64,000 nt of DNA from CAIKMD01 sp963740675 (GTDB lineage Bacteria; Pseudomonadota; Alphaproteobacteria; ATCC43930; CGMCC-115725). This document shows positions 1 to 7,592 of this stretch, in pieces. The notes beneath the pieces were generated by a model, which searched no databases, had not been told where the DNA came from, and saw nothing but the letters and a program-made list of their open reading frames with translations. The stretch covers positions 991,061-1,055,060 of the forward strand of contig CAVUFS010000004.1 of NCBI GenBank assembly GCA_963740675.1, written 5' to 3'. A program made the translations under genes and the position numbers. How positions within the stretch are numbered: position 1 is the first letter of the stretch; every line of letters starts with the position of its first letter.

Positions 1-417
1 GCCTTCACCCGCGACGGCGATCGCGAAGGCCAGGAATTCGCCCGCGGCCTCGGCGCCCAATGGGCCGGCGGCTCGAGCGAGAAGCCACCCGAGGCACTCG
101 ACGCCGCGCTGATCTTCGCGCCGGTCGGCGCGCTGGTGCCGGCGGCGCTCGCGGCGACGGCAAAAGGCGGCACGGTCGTTTGCGCCGGTATCCATATGAG
201 CGATATCCCGCGCTTTCCCTATAACTTGCTGTGGGAAGAACGCATCATCCGCTCGGTCGCCAATCTGACGCGCCAGGACGGCGAGGAATTCCTCGCCCTC
301 GCCCCGACCATCCCGATACGCACGACAACGCAAGCCTATCGCCTCGATCAGGCGAATGAGGCGCTGGCCGATCTACGCGACGGCCGGCTCACCGGCGCGG
401 CAGTGCTGGTGCCGTAG
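1..417 (+). CDS. Zinc-type alcohol dehydrogenase, C-terminal part (partial)
   Basis: The frame is open from the first base and ends in a TAG stop, giving the last 138 residues of a protein that starts outside the window. The stretch GGTVVCAGIHMSDIP followed by a W-E-E-R segment is typical of the second half of the NAD-binding domain in zinc-dependent medium-chain alcohol dehydrogenases, and the ending (A-L-A-D-L-R-D-G-R-L-T-G-A-A-V-L) is the usual C-terminal strand of that family. The zinc ligands lie in the missing N-terminal half, so catalytic competence cannot be judged. The next gene is convergent, 5 bases downstream. Family assignment is confident; the substrate is unknown. Confidence 0.82.
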   Translation, partial: AFTRDGDREGQEFARGLGAQWAGGSSEKPPEALDAALIFAPVGALVPAALAATAKGGTVVCAGIHMSDIPRFPYNLLWEERIIRSVANLTRQDGEEFLALAPTIPIRTTTQAYRLDQANEALADLRDGRLTGAAVLVP

Positions 418-422
418 CGCGG

Positions 423-986
423 TTATTTCGCTTTCAGCTTCAGCGTCAGGTCGCGGAGATTTTCGAGCAGCTGCTTGATGAAGTCGCGCGCGCCCTGGTC
501 GGTCAGCTTGCCGTCGGCGAATTTTTGCGCCGCGCCGCCGACATACACATGCGGCAGGTTGACCATGTACATGTTGAGGCCCGACATGATCCAGCGCAGG
601 TCGCGCTGGCTGCGCGCCGTGCCGAGTGCGCCGCCGCTGGCGCCGACAACCGCGCCGGTCTTGCCGTCGAACGGCATGTTGGGCGCGCGTGACGCCCAAT
701 CGATCGCGTTCTTGAGCACGCCTGAGATCGAGTAGTTGTATTCCGGCGAGGCGAAAAGGACCGCGTCATGCGCCGCGATGGCGTCGCGGAAAGCCTGCAC
801 TTCCGGCGGATAGCCCGGACCGAGGCGGACATCGTCATTGTACATCGGGATCGGTGCCAGATCGTAGATGTCGATGCTCATGCCCGCAGGCGCGAGCTCT
901 TTCGCGGCATGCAGCAGCATCGTGTTGTAGGAGCCCTTGCGAAGGCTGCCGGAGAGCGCGAGCACTTTGATAGGCGTGTCGGCCAT
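423..986 (-). CDS. NADPH-dependent FMN reductase family flavoprotein
   Basis: This 187-residue flavodoxin-fold protein has the FMN phosphate-binding loop SGSLRKGSYN near residues 12-21 and the SPEYNYS loop near residues 80-86, both hallmarks of the NADPH:FMN reductase / chromate-quinone reductase family. Length matches the family (about 180-190). Such soluble enzymes reduce free flavin, quinones or metal oxyanions with NAD(P)H; the sequence does not show which is physiological. It appears to be a single gene: the upstream gene on the same strand ends about 80 bases away and the downstream neighbour is convergent. Confidence 0.88.
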   Translation of the reverse strand: MADTPIKVLALSGSLRKGSYNTMLLHAAKELAPAGMSIDIYDLAPIPMYNDDVRLGPGYPPEVQAFRDAIAAHDAVLFASPEYNYSISGVLKNAIDWASRAPNMPFDGKTGAVVGASGGALGTARSQRDLRWIMSGLNMYMVNLPHVYVGGAAQKFADGKLTDQGARDFIKQLLENLRDLTLKLKAK

Positions 987-1065
987 GATTCTTCTTCAAC
1001 TCCCTGCGATGGATGATCGACGCGATAGCCTGTAGCCGGCAGCCGCCGCATTCAGGCGACGGAAA

Positions 1066-1629
1066 CTACCAGGCGCGAACCGGTCCGACATCGACGTGGA
1101 CGAAGTCCGAATGCGGATAATAGCCGACGCCGCCGGCTTTCAAACCGATCGCGACTTTGCGGACATAGCGGAGCGGACGGTCGATGAGACGAAGATCGAC
1201 CGCTTCGCCGACCATGTGGAGGCTGTTGCTGGCGACGCCCTCGGTCGTTTCGTGCAGCATCTCGTTGGTCTCGGGCGAGCGATAACCGCACACAACCTGG
1301 ATCGGCTCGCTGCTGCGCAAGTTGCCGCGCAGCCGCGCCATCAGGTCGACGAGGCGATGATCGATCGAATGAACCTCCTCGGTGCGGCCGTCGCGCATGA
1401 CGCGCGCAATCTCACGGCTCGCCTCGGGCAGGTACTGCCCCTCGGCCCAATAGACGATGTCGAGCTTGTCGCCGGTGCGCAGGTTATGGAAAGCGAGCGA
1501 GCGTTTGTACGGCGCGACCGGCAAAGCGATGGCTGGCATCGGAAAGCTGGGCGCGATAATCACACCCGCAGCCGTACCCCCCGCCGCCAAAAGGAAATTG
1601 CGGCGCGAATGGCGTTTCGTCGCTTTCAT
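1066..1629 (-). CDS. DUF882 / YcbK-like peptidase M15 family protein with Tat-type signal
   Basis: The 187-residue protein begins with a twin-arginine type leader (SRRNFLLAAGG at residues 8-18, then a hydrophobic stretch and an A-x-A site), so it should be exported. The C-terminal half has the M15/DUF882 metal-site pattern: S136-x-H138, G141, D145 and a later H-V-D at 178-180. Relatives are murein-linked zinc enzymes or structural homologues of D-Ala-D-Ala peptidases. It lies 35 bases downstream of the L,D-transpeptidase gene on the same strand, a common arrangement in alphaproteobacteria that points to cell-wall remodelling. Actual peptidase activity is inferred, not shown. Confidence 0.85.
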   Translation of the reverse strand: MKATKRHSRRNFLLAAGGTAAGVIIAPSFPMPAIALPVAPYKRSLAFHNLRTGDKLDIVYWAEGQYLPEASREIARVMRDGRTEEVHSIDHRLVDLMARLRGNLRSSEPIQVVCGYRSPETNEMLHETTEGVASNSLHMVGEAVDLRLIDRPLRYVRKVAIGLKAGGVGYYPHSDFVHVDVGPVRAW

Positions 1630-1664
1630 ACTTGTCCCCCGAACTATTCAACCAACACAAAAAA

Positions 1665-3488
1665 TCAACCGCTGCGACCCTTATCCCCGGACGCAGCGAG
1701 ATGATCGGCAGCGGCACGCGCAGCCAGCGCCTCGGCGAGGCGGCGGTCGCGGCCGTAGACGTCGTCACGGAATTCGACGGTGCCATCCGGATCGACGAAA
1801 GCGGTCCAATAAAGCATATAGACCGGCAGGCTTTTATGCAGTGGCACTTTCTGGGTCTGGCCGGTCGCGATGGCGGTATCGATCGTATCGCGCGACCATT
1901 GATCGGAATCGAGCAGCACCTGGGCGAGGCCGCGCGGATCTTCGACGCGCACGCAGCCATGGCTGATATAGCGGCGCGACAGGCCAAAGAGGCGTCGCTC
2001 CGGCGTGTCGTGCATATAGATGTCGTCGGGATTCGGCATCTCGAACTTCACCTGGCCGAGCGAGTTGGTCGGACCAGGAACCTGAACGAGTTCTTTGCCG
2101 CCGCGCACGTCCCAATAGGCAAAGCCGAAGCGATCCAAATAATTTGGATTCTTCTTCAGCATCGGCTGGATTTCGTTCTTGATGATCGACGCCGGCACGA
2201 TCCAGGGCGGGTTGAGCAGCACCGAGGTCATCCGCGCGCGCAGCACGGGTGTCGGATGAATCGCCGAGCCGACGATTGTCCGCATCACGCGCGCCGGCTC
2301 GCCATTGGCGAACAGGACCGCCTGCGCGGCAGGCACATTGACCTCGATCCGCACCGCCATATCGATGCGCGGCAGTGAGCGCCAGCGTTCGAGATTCCAG
2401 CGGATCTGCCGCGCGCGCAGCGCCGGCGAAACATTGAGCGAGGCAAGGGTCAGCTTGCCGACCGAGCCATCAACCGGCAGCCCATGCGCGGCTTGGAATT
2501 TCGACACCGCCTCCGAGAGCGTCTGGTCGAAGGTCGCAGGATCGTCGGGCACCGTCGTCGCATCGAGATAACCTTCGGCGATCAGGCGATCGCGCAGATC
2601 TTTGACGATGTCGCCGTGATCGCCGAGCTGGACGGTGACCGGCGAGAACAGCACGTGCCACGCTTTGGAATCGAGCGCGGCGTAGCGATGCAGCGCCTCG
2701 CGCAGCCGTTCATATTCGGGCTCATGCGGCGCCAGCGCCGCGAGCACGGCGCCGACATCGCCATTGATCGCCGCGCCGAACACCTGACCCGGGTTGAAGG
2801 CCGGCGGATCAATGCGCCAATCGGTCTCGAAATCCTTGGGATTGACCCGGCCGCGCGCCAGCGCCGTGGCGTAGCGCAAGAACGCATCGGTCAGCAGCAG
2901 TTCGCGCGACGCCGGCTGCGTCGCGGCAACCGCGTAGGTACGTGCTTCGAGTCCGTGCGAATCTGCGTCATCGAGCGCGTGGCGGAAGGCGTCCTGCCGC
3001 GCTTCGGTCCAGATCGGCTGGAAGCCGCGCGGCCCGTAAAGCGTGATCAGCGTCGCCTGGTCGAGGGCGCGGCCGCCGAGCACCAGCGGATTGCTGCCCG
3101 AGAGGGCCGTGTAGATTGCGGCCGCCGGCGTGCCAGCGGCCGGCGCCGCGTAGGATGCCGTCGTCGGCGCTTTCGGCGTGACAACCGTCGGGGCCGCCGC
3201 GCTCGGCGCTGTCCCGGGCGAAGGATTGGGCACGACCACCATCGGCGCAGGAGTCGGCGCCGGGACCGGGACCGGGCTGGGCACCACGGTGAGCGGCGCC
3301 GAATTGGGTGTAGGAGCGGCGGGGGTCAGGTCGGTCGGGGTGTCGCGGAGCGCCGGAATCGCCACCACAGCCGGGGTACCCGGGTCGGCCGCGTCTGCCG
3401 CAAAAACAGGCACCATCCCAGCGGCCGTCAGCCCGGCAAGCAGCGCCGTAATCGATACAAATCGCGAGAAAATCTCGCTCCCCGCCAT
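1665..3488 (-). CDS. L,D-transpeptidase, YcbB (LdtD) family
   Basis: The protein is 607 residues from the ATG at 3488, which is followed by a hydrophobic signal (SITALLAGLTAAGMVP) and an A-x-A site; the frame could open upstream at 3563 but that adds a sequence unlike a signal peptide. After the signal come a Pro/Ala/Thr-rich linker (about residues 35-130), a scaffold region, a peptidoglycan-binding helical segment (about 300-350) and the YkuD catalytic domain with the SHGCVR active-site motif (Cys near 512). The family forms 3-3 cross-links between meso-diaminopimelate residues in the periplasm. The DUF882 gene follows 35 bases downstream, suggesting a two-gene wall unit. Confidence 0.92.
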   Translation of the reverse strand: MAGSEIFSRFVSITALLAGLTAAGMVPVFAADAADPGTPAVVAIPALRDTPTDLTPAAPTPNSAPLTVVPSPVPVPAPTPAPMVVVPNPSPGTAPSAAAPTVVTPKAPTTASYAAPAAGTPAAAIYTALSGSNPLVLGGRALDQATLITLYGPRGFQPIWTEARQDAFRHALDDADSHGLEARTYAVAATQPASRELLLTDAFLRYATALARGRVNPKDFETDWRIDPPAFNPGQVFGAAINGDVGAVLAALAPHEPEYERLREALHRYAALDSKAWHVLFSPVTVQLGDHGDIVKDLRDRLIAEGYLDATTVPDDPATFDQTLSEAVSKFQAAHGLPVDGSVGKLTLASLNVSPALRARQIRWNLERWRSLPRIDMAVRIEVNVPAAQAVLFANGEPARVMRTIVGSAIHPTPVLRARMTSVLLNPPWIVPASIIKNEIQPMLKKNPNYLDRFGFAYWDVRGGKELVQVPGPTNSLGQVKFEMPNPDDIYMHDTPERRLFGLSRRYISHGCVRVEDPRGLAQVLLDSDQWSRDTIDTAIATGQTQKVPLHKSLPVYMLYWTAFVDPDGTVEFRDDVYGRDRRLAEALAARAAADHLAASGDKGRSG

Positions 3489-3608
3489 CAAAATAACCGT
3501 ACCTCTTTCAAGCTCATACCATTGAGCATATGCAACTCCCGTGCAAGCCTCGCGGCGTCGCACGGGCCCCGTCCACCGGCGGGCGGCCGGTGCGGGAGGA
3601 CAGACAGT

Positions 3609-4439
3609 ATGGACGTCATTGCCGTCAAAAACGTGACCGTGCCGGCTTTGGGCTTCGGCACCTGGGCACTTTCGGGCAACGCCGCCTATCAGGCCGTGCG
3701 CATGGTGCTCGATCTAGGTTACCGGCACATTGATACCGCCCAGATTTACGGCAATGAGGCCGAAATCGGCCGGGCGATCCGCGATAGCGGCCTCCCCCGG
3801 AGCGAGGTCTTCCTGACCACCAAGATCGCGCCCAGCAACTTGCGCAAAGCCGATGTCCGGCGCTCGCACGAGGAAAGCCTTCGCCGCCTCGGCCTCGACC
3901 AGGTCGACCTGCTGCTGATCCATTGGCCGAATGCCAGTATCCCGCTGGGCGAGACGCTCGAGGCGCTGAGCGCCTTACGCGACGAGGGCAAAACGCGGAG
4001 CATCGGCGTCAGCAATTTCACGGTCGCCCTGCTGCGCGAGGCCATCGAGCGCCACGGCGCCGAGATCGTCTGCAATCAGATCGAATATCACCCTTTCCTG
4101 CCGCAGCGCCGGCTGATCGAAGCGATGCAGCGCCATGGGCTGATGCTGACCGCCTATGCACCGGTGGCACGCGGCCGCGTCTTCCACGACAAGACCCTCG
4201 TCGCGATCGGCGCGAAATACGGCAAGAGCGCCGGCCAGGTCGCGCTGCGCTGGCTGCTCGATCACGACAAGGTCGCGGCCATCCCGAAAGCCGGCCGGCG
4301 CGAGCATGCCGCGGCGAATATCGACATCTTCGATTTCCATCTCACGCCCGAGGACCGCGCGGCCATCGACAAGCTCGCCGGCGAGGCCGACCGGATGGTC
4401 GAGTGGGCCGGCTACACGCCGCGCTGGGATCAGGGCTAA
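3609..4439 (+). CDS. Aldo/keto reductase
   Basis: A 276-residue NADPH-dependent oxidoreductase with a TIM-barrel pattern. The AKR tetrad is visible: D42 and Y47 in IDTAQIYGNE, K72 in LTTKIAP, and H105 in LLLIHWP. The cofactor signature near the C-terminus (AIPKAGRREHAAANIDIFDF) is also present. The ATG at 3609 was chosen because GGGAGGA lies just upstream; the frame itself runs open far upstream over the transpeptidase gene but that part is antisense noise. Members reduce aldehydes and ketones such as methylglyoxal or 2,5-diketogluconate; the substrate cannot be told here. Divergent from the transpeptidase gene, sharing a roughly 120-base intergenic region. Confidence 0.92.
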   Translation: MDVIAVKNVTVPALGFGTWALSGNAAYQAVRMVLDLGYRHIDTAQIYGNEAEIGRAIRDSGLPRSEVFLTTKIAPSNLRKADVRRSHEESLRRLGLDQVDLLLIHWPNASIPLGETLEALSALRDEGKTRSIGVSNFTVALLREAIERHGAEIVCNQIEYHPFLPQRRLIEAMQRHGLMLTAYAPVARGRVFHDKTLVAIGAKYGKSAGQVALRWLLDHDKVAAIPKAGRREHAAANIDIFDFHLTPEDRAAIDKLAGEADRMVEWAGYTPRWDQG

Positions 4440-4499
4440 GCGGGGGTTGAGCCGGGGCAAGCCCTTCTATTCGCGATTATCCGGCGCTACCCTTATTCC

Positions 4500-5528
4500 A
4501 TGAGCTGTTGCGATCCAAACACCGTCGCCTGGGACGGCATCACCATGCGCCGCCGGTCCGTGCTGAAGGGCGCGGCGGCCCTTGCCGGTATTTTCGGCGC
4601 CAATCCCGCCCGCGCCGCGGGCAAGAGCGTGAAACTCGGCTTCTGCAGCCAGCTTCTCTGCATCATCCCTTACGTCGTCGCGGCGCATGACGGGCACTTC
4701 CAGAAGGAAGGGCTCGATGTCGAGCTCGTCTATATGCGCGGTGGCTCGGCGGCGATGCAGGCGCTGGTCGGCGGCGCGATCGATTACGCCGCGACCGCGC
4801 TCGACGTCGCGCTGCAAGCCTATGCGCATGGCGCAGCGGTGAAGCGCTTTGCCGCGACCGGCAAGCTGCCGCTCTTCGCCCTCGCCGTCTCGCCGCAAGA
4901 CGCAAAGAAGATCAATTCGATCAAAGATCTCGAAGGCAAGACGGTCGGGATTTCGGGTCTCGGCAATGCCGACCATGCGCTGACGCTGTTCCTCTTGAAG
5001 CAGGCCGGCGCCGATGCCGCGAAGGTGCAATTCGCGACCATCGGGACGAACCTGCTCGAAGCGCTGCGCCAAGGCCAGCTCGATGCCGGGCTGGTGCAGG
5101 AGCCGGCGCTGACCTTGATCGAGCAAGCCGGTGGCAAGGTGCTGGTCAACGCGATGCAGACCGCCGACGCGCAGAAATATCTCGGCGGCAATTACGAATT
5201 CATGGGCGTCGCGGTGCGCGCTTCCGAGGTCGAGCAGCGCAAGGACGAGATCCAGGCGCTGGTCAAAGGGCTGCAAAGCGCGCTTGTCGCGGTGCAGCAG
5301 GTGACGCCCGACGATCTCGTCAAAGCGCTGCCGCCGGAGATGACCACGGGCGCCGATCTCGGCCAGATGCGCGACATCCTCGGCAAATATCGCGCCTCGC
5401 TCTATCCGACCAGCACAGCGATGGATCGCGCGGCCGAGGATCGCGTCGCGCAATCCCTCACCATCGCCGGCCTCATGCCCCCGGGCACCGACACTTCGGG
5501 ACTCTACGACACCGCTTTCGCCGGCTGA
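4500..5528 (+). CDS. ABC transporter substrate-binding protein, NMT1/SsuA type
   Basis: This 342-residue periplasmic binding protein carries a Tat-like leader (MRRRSVLKGAAALAGIFG starting at residue 15, then an A-x-A site). A second possible start is the ATG at 4545, directly before that leader. The mature part follows the NMT1/THI5-SsuA pattern: KLGFCSQLLCIIPYVVAAHD, then a G-G-S-A-A-M-Q-A-L-V-G-G loop and a G-K-T-V-G-I-S-G-L-G-N segment. Family ligands are sulfonates, nitrate, taurine or pyrimidine precursors; no TPP element lies upstream, so a thiamine role is not supported. It heads an ABC operon with the ATPase and permease that follow, though a palindromic repeat lies between it and the ATPase. 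Confidence 0.88.
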   Translation: MSCCDPNTVAWDGITMRRRSVLKGAAALAGIFGANPARAAGKSVKLGFCSQLLCIIPYVVAAHDGHFQKEGLDVELVYMRGGSAAMQALVGGAIDYAATALDVALQAYAHGAAVKRFAATGKLPLFALAVSPQDAKKINSIKDLEGKTVGISGLGNADHALTLFLLKQAGADAAKVQFATIGTNLLEALRQGQLDAGLVQEPALTLIEQAGGKVLVNAMQTADAQKYLGGNYEFMGVAVRASEVEQRKDEIQALVKGLQSALVAVQQVTPDDLVKALPPEMTTGADLGQMRDILGKYRASLYPTSTAMDRAAEDRVAQSLTIAGLMPPGTDTSGLYDTAFAG

Positions 5529-5558
5529 CGTGCTCGTGGACGAGCGTCTCTTTCCTTT

Positions 5559-5626
5559 CGTCATTCCCGCGAAAGCGGGAATCCACCGGGCTGTTTCCCT
5601 GGATCCCCGCTTTCGCGGGGAAGACG
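5559..5626. repeat. REP-like palindromic dispersed repeat
   Basis: Two short hairpins sit back to back: CATTCCCGCGAAAGCGGGAATC at its left half and CCCCGCTTTCGCGGGG at its right half, with the outer parts also complementary (CGTCATTCC and GGGGAAGACG). This is the architecture of a REP pair or BIME, a dispersed element common in alphaproteobacterial intergenic DNA. It lies between the substrate-binding gene and the ATPase gene of one transport operon, where it could act as an mRNA 3'-end stabiliser and help set a higher level of binding protein than of the membrane parts. Confidence 0.75.
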
Positions 5627-5652
5627 AGAATAGATATCGGATTTTCTCCTAA

Positions 5653-6435
5653 GTGCTCCGCGTTATCGATCTCGCGCTGTCCTACGGCACGACGCCTGTT
5701 TTGGAGGGTGTCAGCATGGAGGTCGAGGATGGCGAGTTCGTCAGCCTCGTCGGCCCGTCGGGCTCGGGCAAAAGCACCGTCCTGCGCGCGATCATCGGCT
5801 TGCAAGCGCCGTCCGCCGGCACGGTCGAGCTCACCATCGATAAGCGTCAGATTGGCTTTCTCTTTCAGGACGACGCGCTGCTGCCATGGCGGCGCGCGGC
5901 AGAGAACGTCGCGCTCGGCCTGAAACTGCGCGGCATGCCGACCGCCGAGGCCATGACGCGCGCCAATGAGTGGCTCAGCCGGCTCGGCCTCGAAGGCCTC
6001 GGCCATCGCTATCCGCGCGAGCTGTCGGGCGGACAGCGCAAACGCGTCGCCATCGCGCAAGTGCTGGCGCTCGAGCCGCAATTGCTGCTTATGGACGAGC
6101 CGTTCTCATCGCTCGACGCGATCACGCGTGCGCGGCTGTCGCAGGATCTCATAAAGCTCGTCGAGGGAAGGCATATGAGCGTGCTGCTCGTCACGCACGA
6201 TCTCGAGGAAGCGCTCGCCCTTTCCGACAATGTCTATCTTCTGTCACGCGGACCGAAAGCACGCATCGCCGGGCAATATCCGGTGCCGATCCCGCGGCCG
6301 CGCGACATCATCAAGGCACGCACGCATCCGGAATTCGGGCCGCTGCTCGAGCGCATCTGGCAGAATCTGTCGCGCGAAGTGGTCGGCGAGCCGGGCAAAG
6401 GTGATCCATGGGCCGGATTTTCAATCGGCCTCTGA
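5653..6435 (+). CDS. ABC transporter ATP-binding protein, SsuB/TauB type
   Basis: A 260-residue nucleotide-binding subunit. Walker A is GPSGSGKST (34-42), followed by a Q-loop (LFQDDALLPW), the signature LSGGQRKRVAIAQ, Walker B LLLMDEPFSSLD and the switch histidine in THDLEEA. It pairs with the permease, whose start overlaps its last 28 bases, and the upstream binding protein. The start is a GTG at 5653 with no clear Shine-Dalgarno sequence; it is preferred because the normal family N-terminus (LRVIDLALSYG) begins there. It powers import of the unknown ligand at the inner membrane. Confidence 0.92.
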   Translation: MLRVIDLALSYGTTPVLEGVSMEVEDGEFVSLVGPSGSGKSTVLRAIIGLQAPSAGTVELTIDKRQIGFLFQDDALLPWRRAAENVALGLKLRGMPTAEAMTRANEWLSRLGLEGLGHRYPRELSGGQRKRVAIAQVLALEPQLLLMDEPFSSLDAITRARLSQDLIKLVEGRHMSVLLVTHDLEEALALSDNVYLLSRGPKARIAGQYPVPIPRPRDIIKARTHPEFGPLLERIWQNLSREVVGEPGKGDPWAGFSIGL

Positions 6436-7166
6436 CGCGGCAGCTCATCGGCCTGGCCGTGCTGCTGACCGTGTGGCAGCTCGCGGCCAATGCCGGCTGG
6501 CTGAACCCGCTTTATATGCCCTCGCCGTTGAAGATCTGGGCCGCGCTGGTGCAGCTCTTCGGCAGCGGCAGCATCTGGCCACATCTCGAGGCAACCTTCG
6601 CGGCCGCGCTCGGCGGCCTCGCGATCGGCATCATCGTCGGTGTGGTCCTCGGCGCGGTGGCGGCGATCATGCCGATCATCGCCGAATTGCTCGAGCCGGT
6701 GATGATCTTGCTCAACGCCGTGCCGCGCGTCGTGCTGGCGCCGCTTTTCGTCATCTGGCTCGGCATCGGTCTCGCCAGCAAGGTCGCGCTGTCCTTCATG
6801 CTGGTCGCGGTGCTGATCTTCTTCACGGTCTATACCGGCATCCGTCAGGTCGACCGCAAGTTGGTCGAGCGCGTGATCACGCTGGGCGGCGGCCGTGGCA
6901 CGTTGCTGCGCGAAGTGTATATGCCTTCGGTCACTGCCTGGGTGCTGGGCAATCTCAAAGTCGCGGTCGGCTTTGCCTTCACCGGCGCCGTGGTCGGCGA
7001 ATTCGTCGCCGCGACCAAGGGCCTCGGCTATCTCCTCTCCTTCGCCCAGAGCACCTACAACGCCGCGCTCATGCTGGCGCTGGTGCTGGTGATCATGGTC
7101 TTCGTGCTGCTGATCTTCGCCATCTCGGAATGGCTCGAGAAGCGGCTGACGCGGTGGCGGGGATGA
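6408..7166 (+). CDS. ABC transporter permease, SsuC/TauC type
   Basis: The 252-residue protein has about six hydrophobic membrane segments and the cytoplasmic EAA-like coupling loop (ITLGGGRGTLLREVYMPS) that contacts the ATPase. Length and layout are typical of sulfonate/nitrate/taurine permeases. The ATG lies inside the ATPase gene (28-base overlap), so the two are translationally coupled. It is the last gene of the transporter operon; downstream comes a repeat-rich gap of more than 400 bases. Confidence 0.92.
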   Translation: MGRIFNRPLTRQLIGLAVLLTVWQLAANAGWLNPLYMPSPLKIWAALVQLFGSGSIWPHLEATFAAALGGLAIGIIVGVVLGAVAAIMPIIAELLEPVMILLNAVPRVVLAPLFVIWLGIGLASKVALSFMLVAVLIFFTVYTGIRQVDRKLVERVITLGGGRGTLLREVYMPSVTAWVLGNLKVAVGFAFTGAVVGEFVAATKGLGYLLSFAQSTYNAALMLALVLVIMVFVLLIFAISEWLEKRLTRWRG

Positions 7167-7303
7167 TAGCCACTGGTGAGACAATCGTTCTCTACCGTCC
7201 CGTTGGCTCCGAGGAACTTGTTCGCGCTTCGGGATTCCGAGCGTTCCCTCCGTTCCGAGCGATTAATCAACACAGAGGCAAGGCAGCGCGTTCTTTCGCT
7301 TGC

Positions 7304-7378
7304 GTCATGGCCGGGCTAGTCCCGGCCATCCACGTCTTGCGAAAACGCGTGGATGCCCGGAACAAGTCCGGGCATGAC
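7304..7378. repeat. Palindromic dispersed repeat (BIME-like)
   Basis: The stretch starts GTCATGGCCGGG and ends CCCGGGCATGAC-like (TCCGGGCATGAC) on the same strand, so its two halves are inverted copies. Each half contains its own hairpin (GCCGGGCTAGTCCCGGC and GCCCGGAACAAGTCCGGGC). The flanking sequence (GCGCGTTCTTTCGCTTGC on the left, a complementary GAGAGAGCGCGCAAGC on the right) extends the inverted repeat. Read as peptide it gives the spurious M-A-G-L-V-P-A-I-H / M-P-G-L-V-P-G-I-H strings often seen in alphaproteobacterial annotations. It is part of a gene-free stretch from 7167 to 7592. Confidence 0.78.
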
Positions 7379-7401
7379 GAAGGGAGAGAGCGCGCAAGCG
7401 G

Positions 7402-7464
7402 CTAAGCCACCGCGGTCGGGTTGGGGCTGGTTTCGGTGTAGGCGAGCATCTTGCGCGATAGGCG
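7402..7464 (-). repeat. Displaced second copy of the sulfatase gene 3' end
   Basis: These 63 bases match 7593-7655, the last 63 bases of the sulfatase gene including its stop codon, at all but three positions. The copy lies 191 bases further downstream of the gene and is separated from it by a palindromic repeat (7489-7575). Read on the minus strand it gives nearly the same peptide end as the sulfatase. It is most simply a short tandem duplication produced when the palindromic element entered, or a former 3' end cut off by that insertion. Confidence 0.85.
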
Positions 7465-7488
7465 ACGTCAGGACGCGAGCCTCTCCAG

Positions 7489-7575
7489 CGTCATTGCGAG
7501 AAGCGTTAGCGACGAAGCAATCCAGAGATCGCGCGTGTTGCCCTGGATTGCTTCGCTTCGCTCGCAACGACGATG
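7489..7575. repeat. Palindromic dispersed repeat, CGTCATTGCGAG family
   Basis: Left arm CGTCATTGCGAG...GAAGCAATCCAG and right arm CTGGATTGCTTC...CTCGCAACGACG are inverted copies around a 17-base centre. This is a widespread alphaproteobacterial intergenic palindrome (about 85-100 bases). It separates the true 3' end of the sulfatase gene from the displaced 63-base copy at 7402-7464. It has no open reading frame of its own, so it would have to move by enzymes supplied elsewhere, if it moves at all. Confidence 0.75.
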
Positions 7576-7592
7576 TCGCGAGAACCTGCGCC

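Noticed and set aside
2484..3608. N-terminal 375-residue extension of the aldo/keto reductase frame
   Set aside because: It is antisense to the L,D-transpeptidase, is extremely Arg-rich, and the reductase has a good ribosome site and normal family start at 3609.
4440..4499. TPP riboswitch in front of the NMT1/THI5-like transporter
   Set aside because: Only 60 bases separate the genes, and none of the thi-box strings (such as CTGAGA or ACCTGATC) are present.
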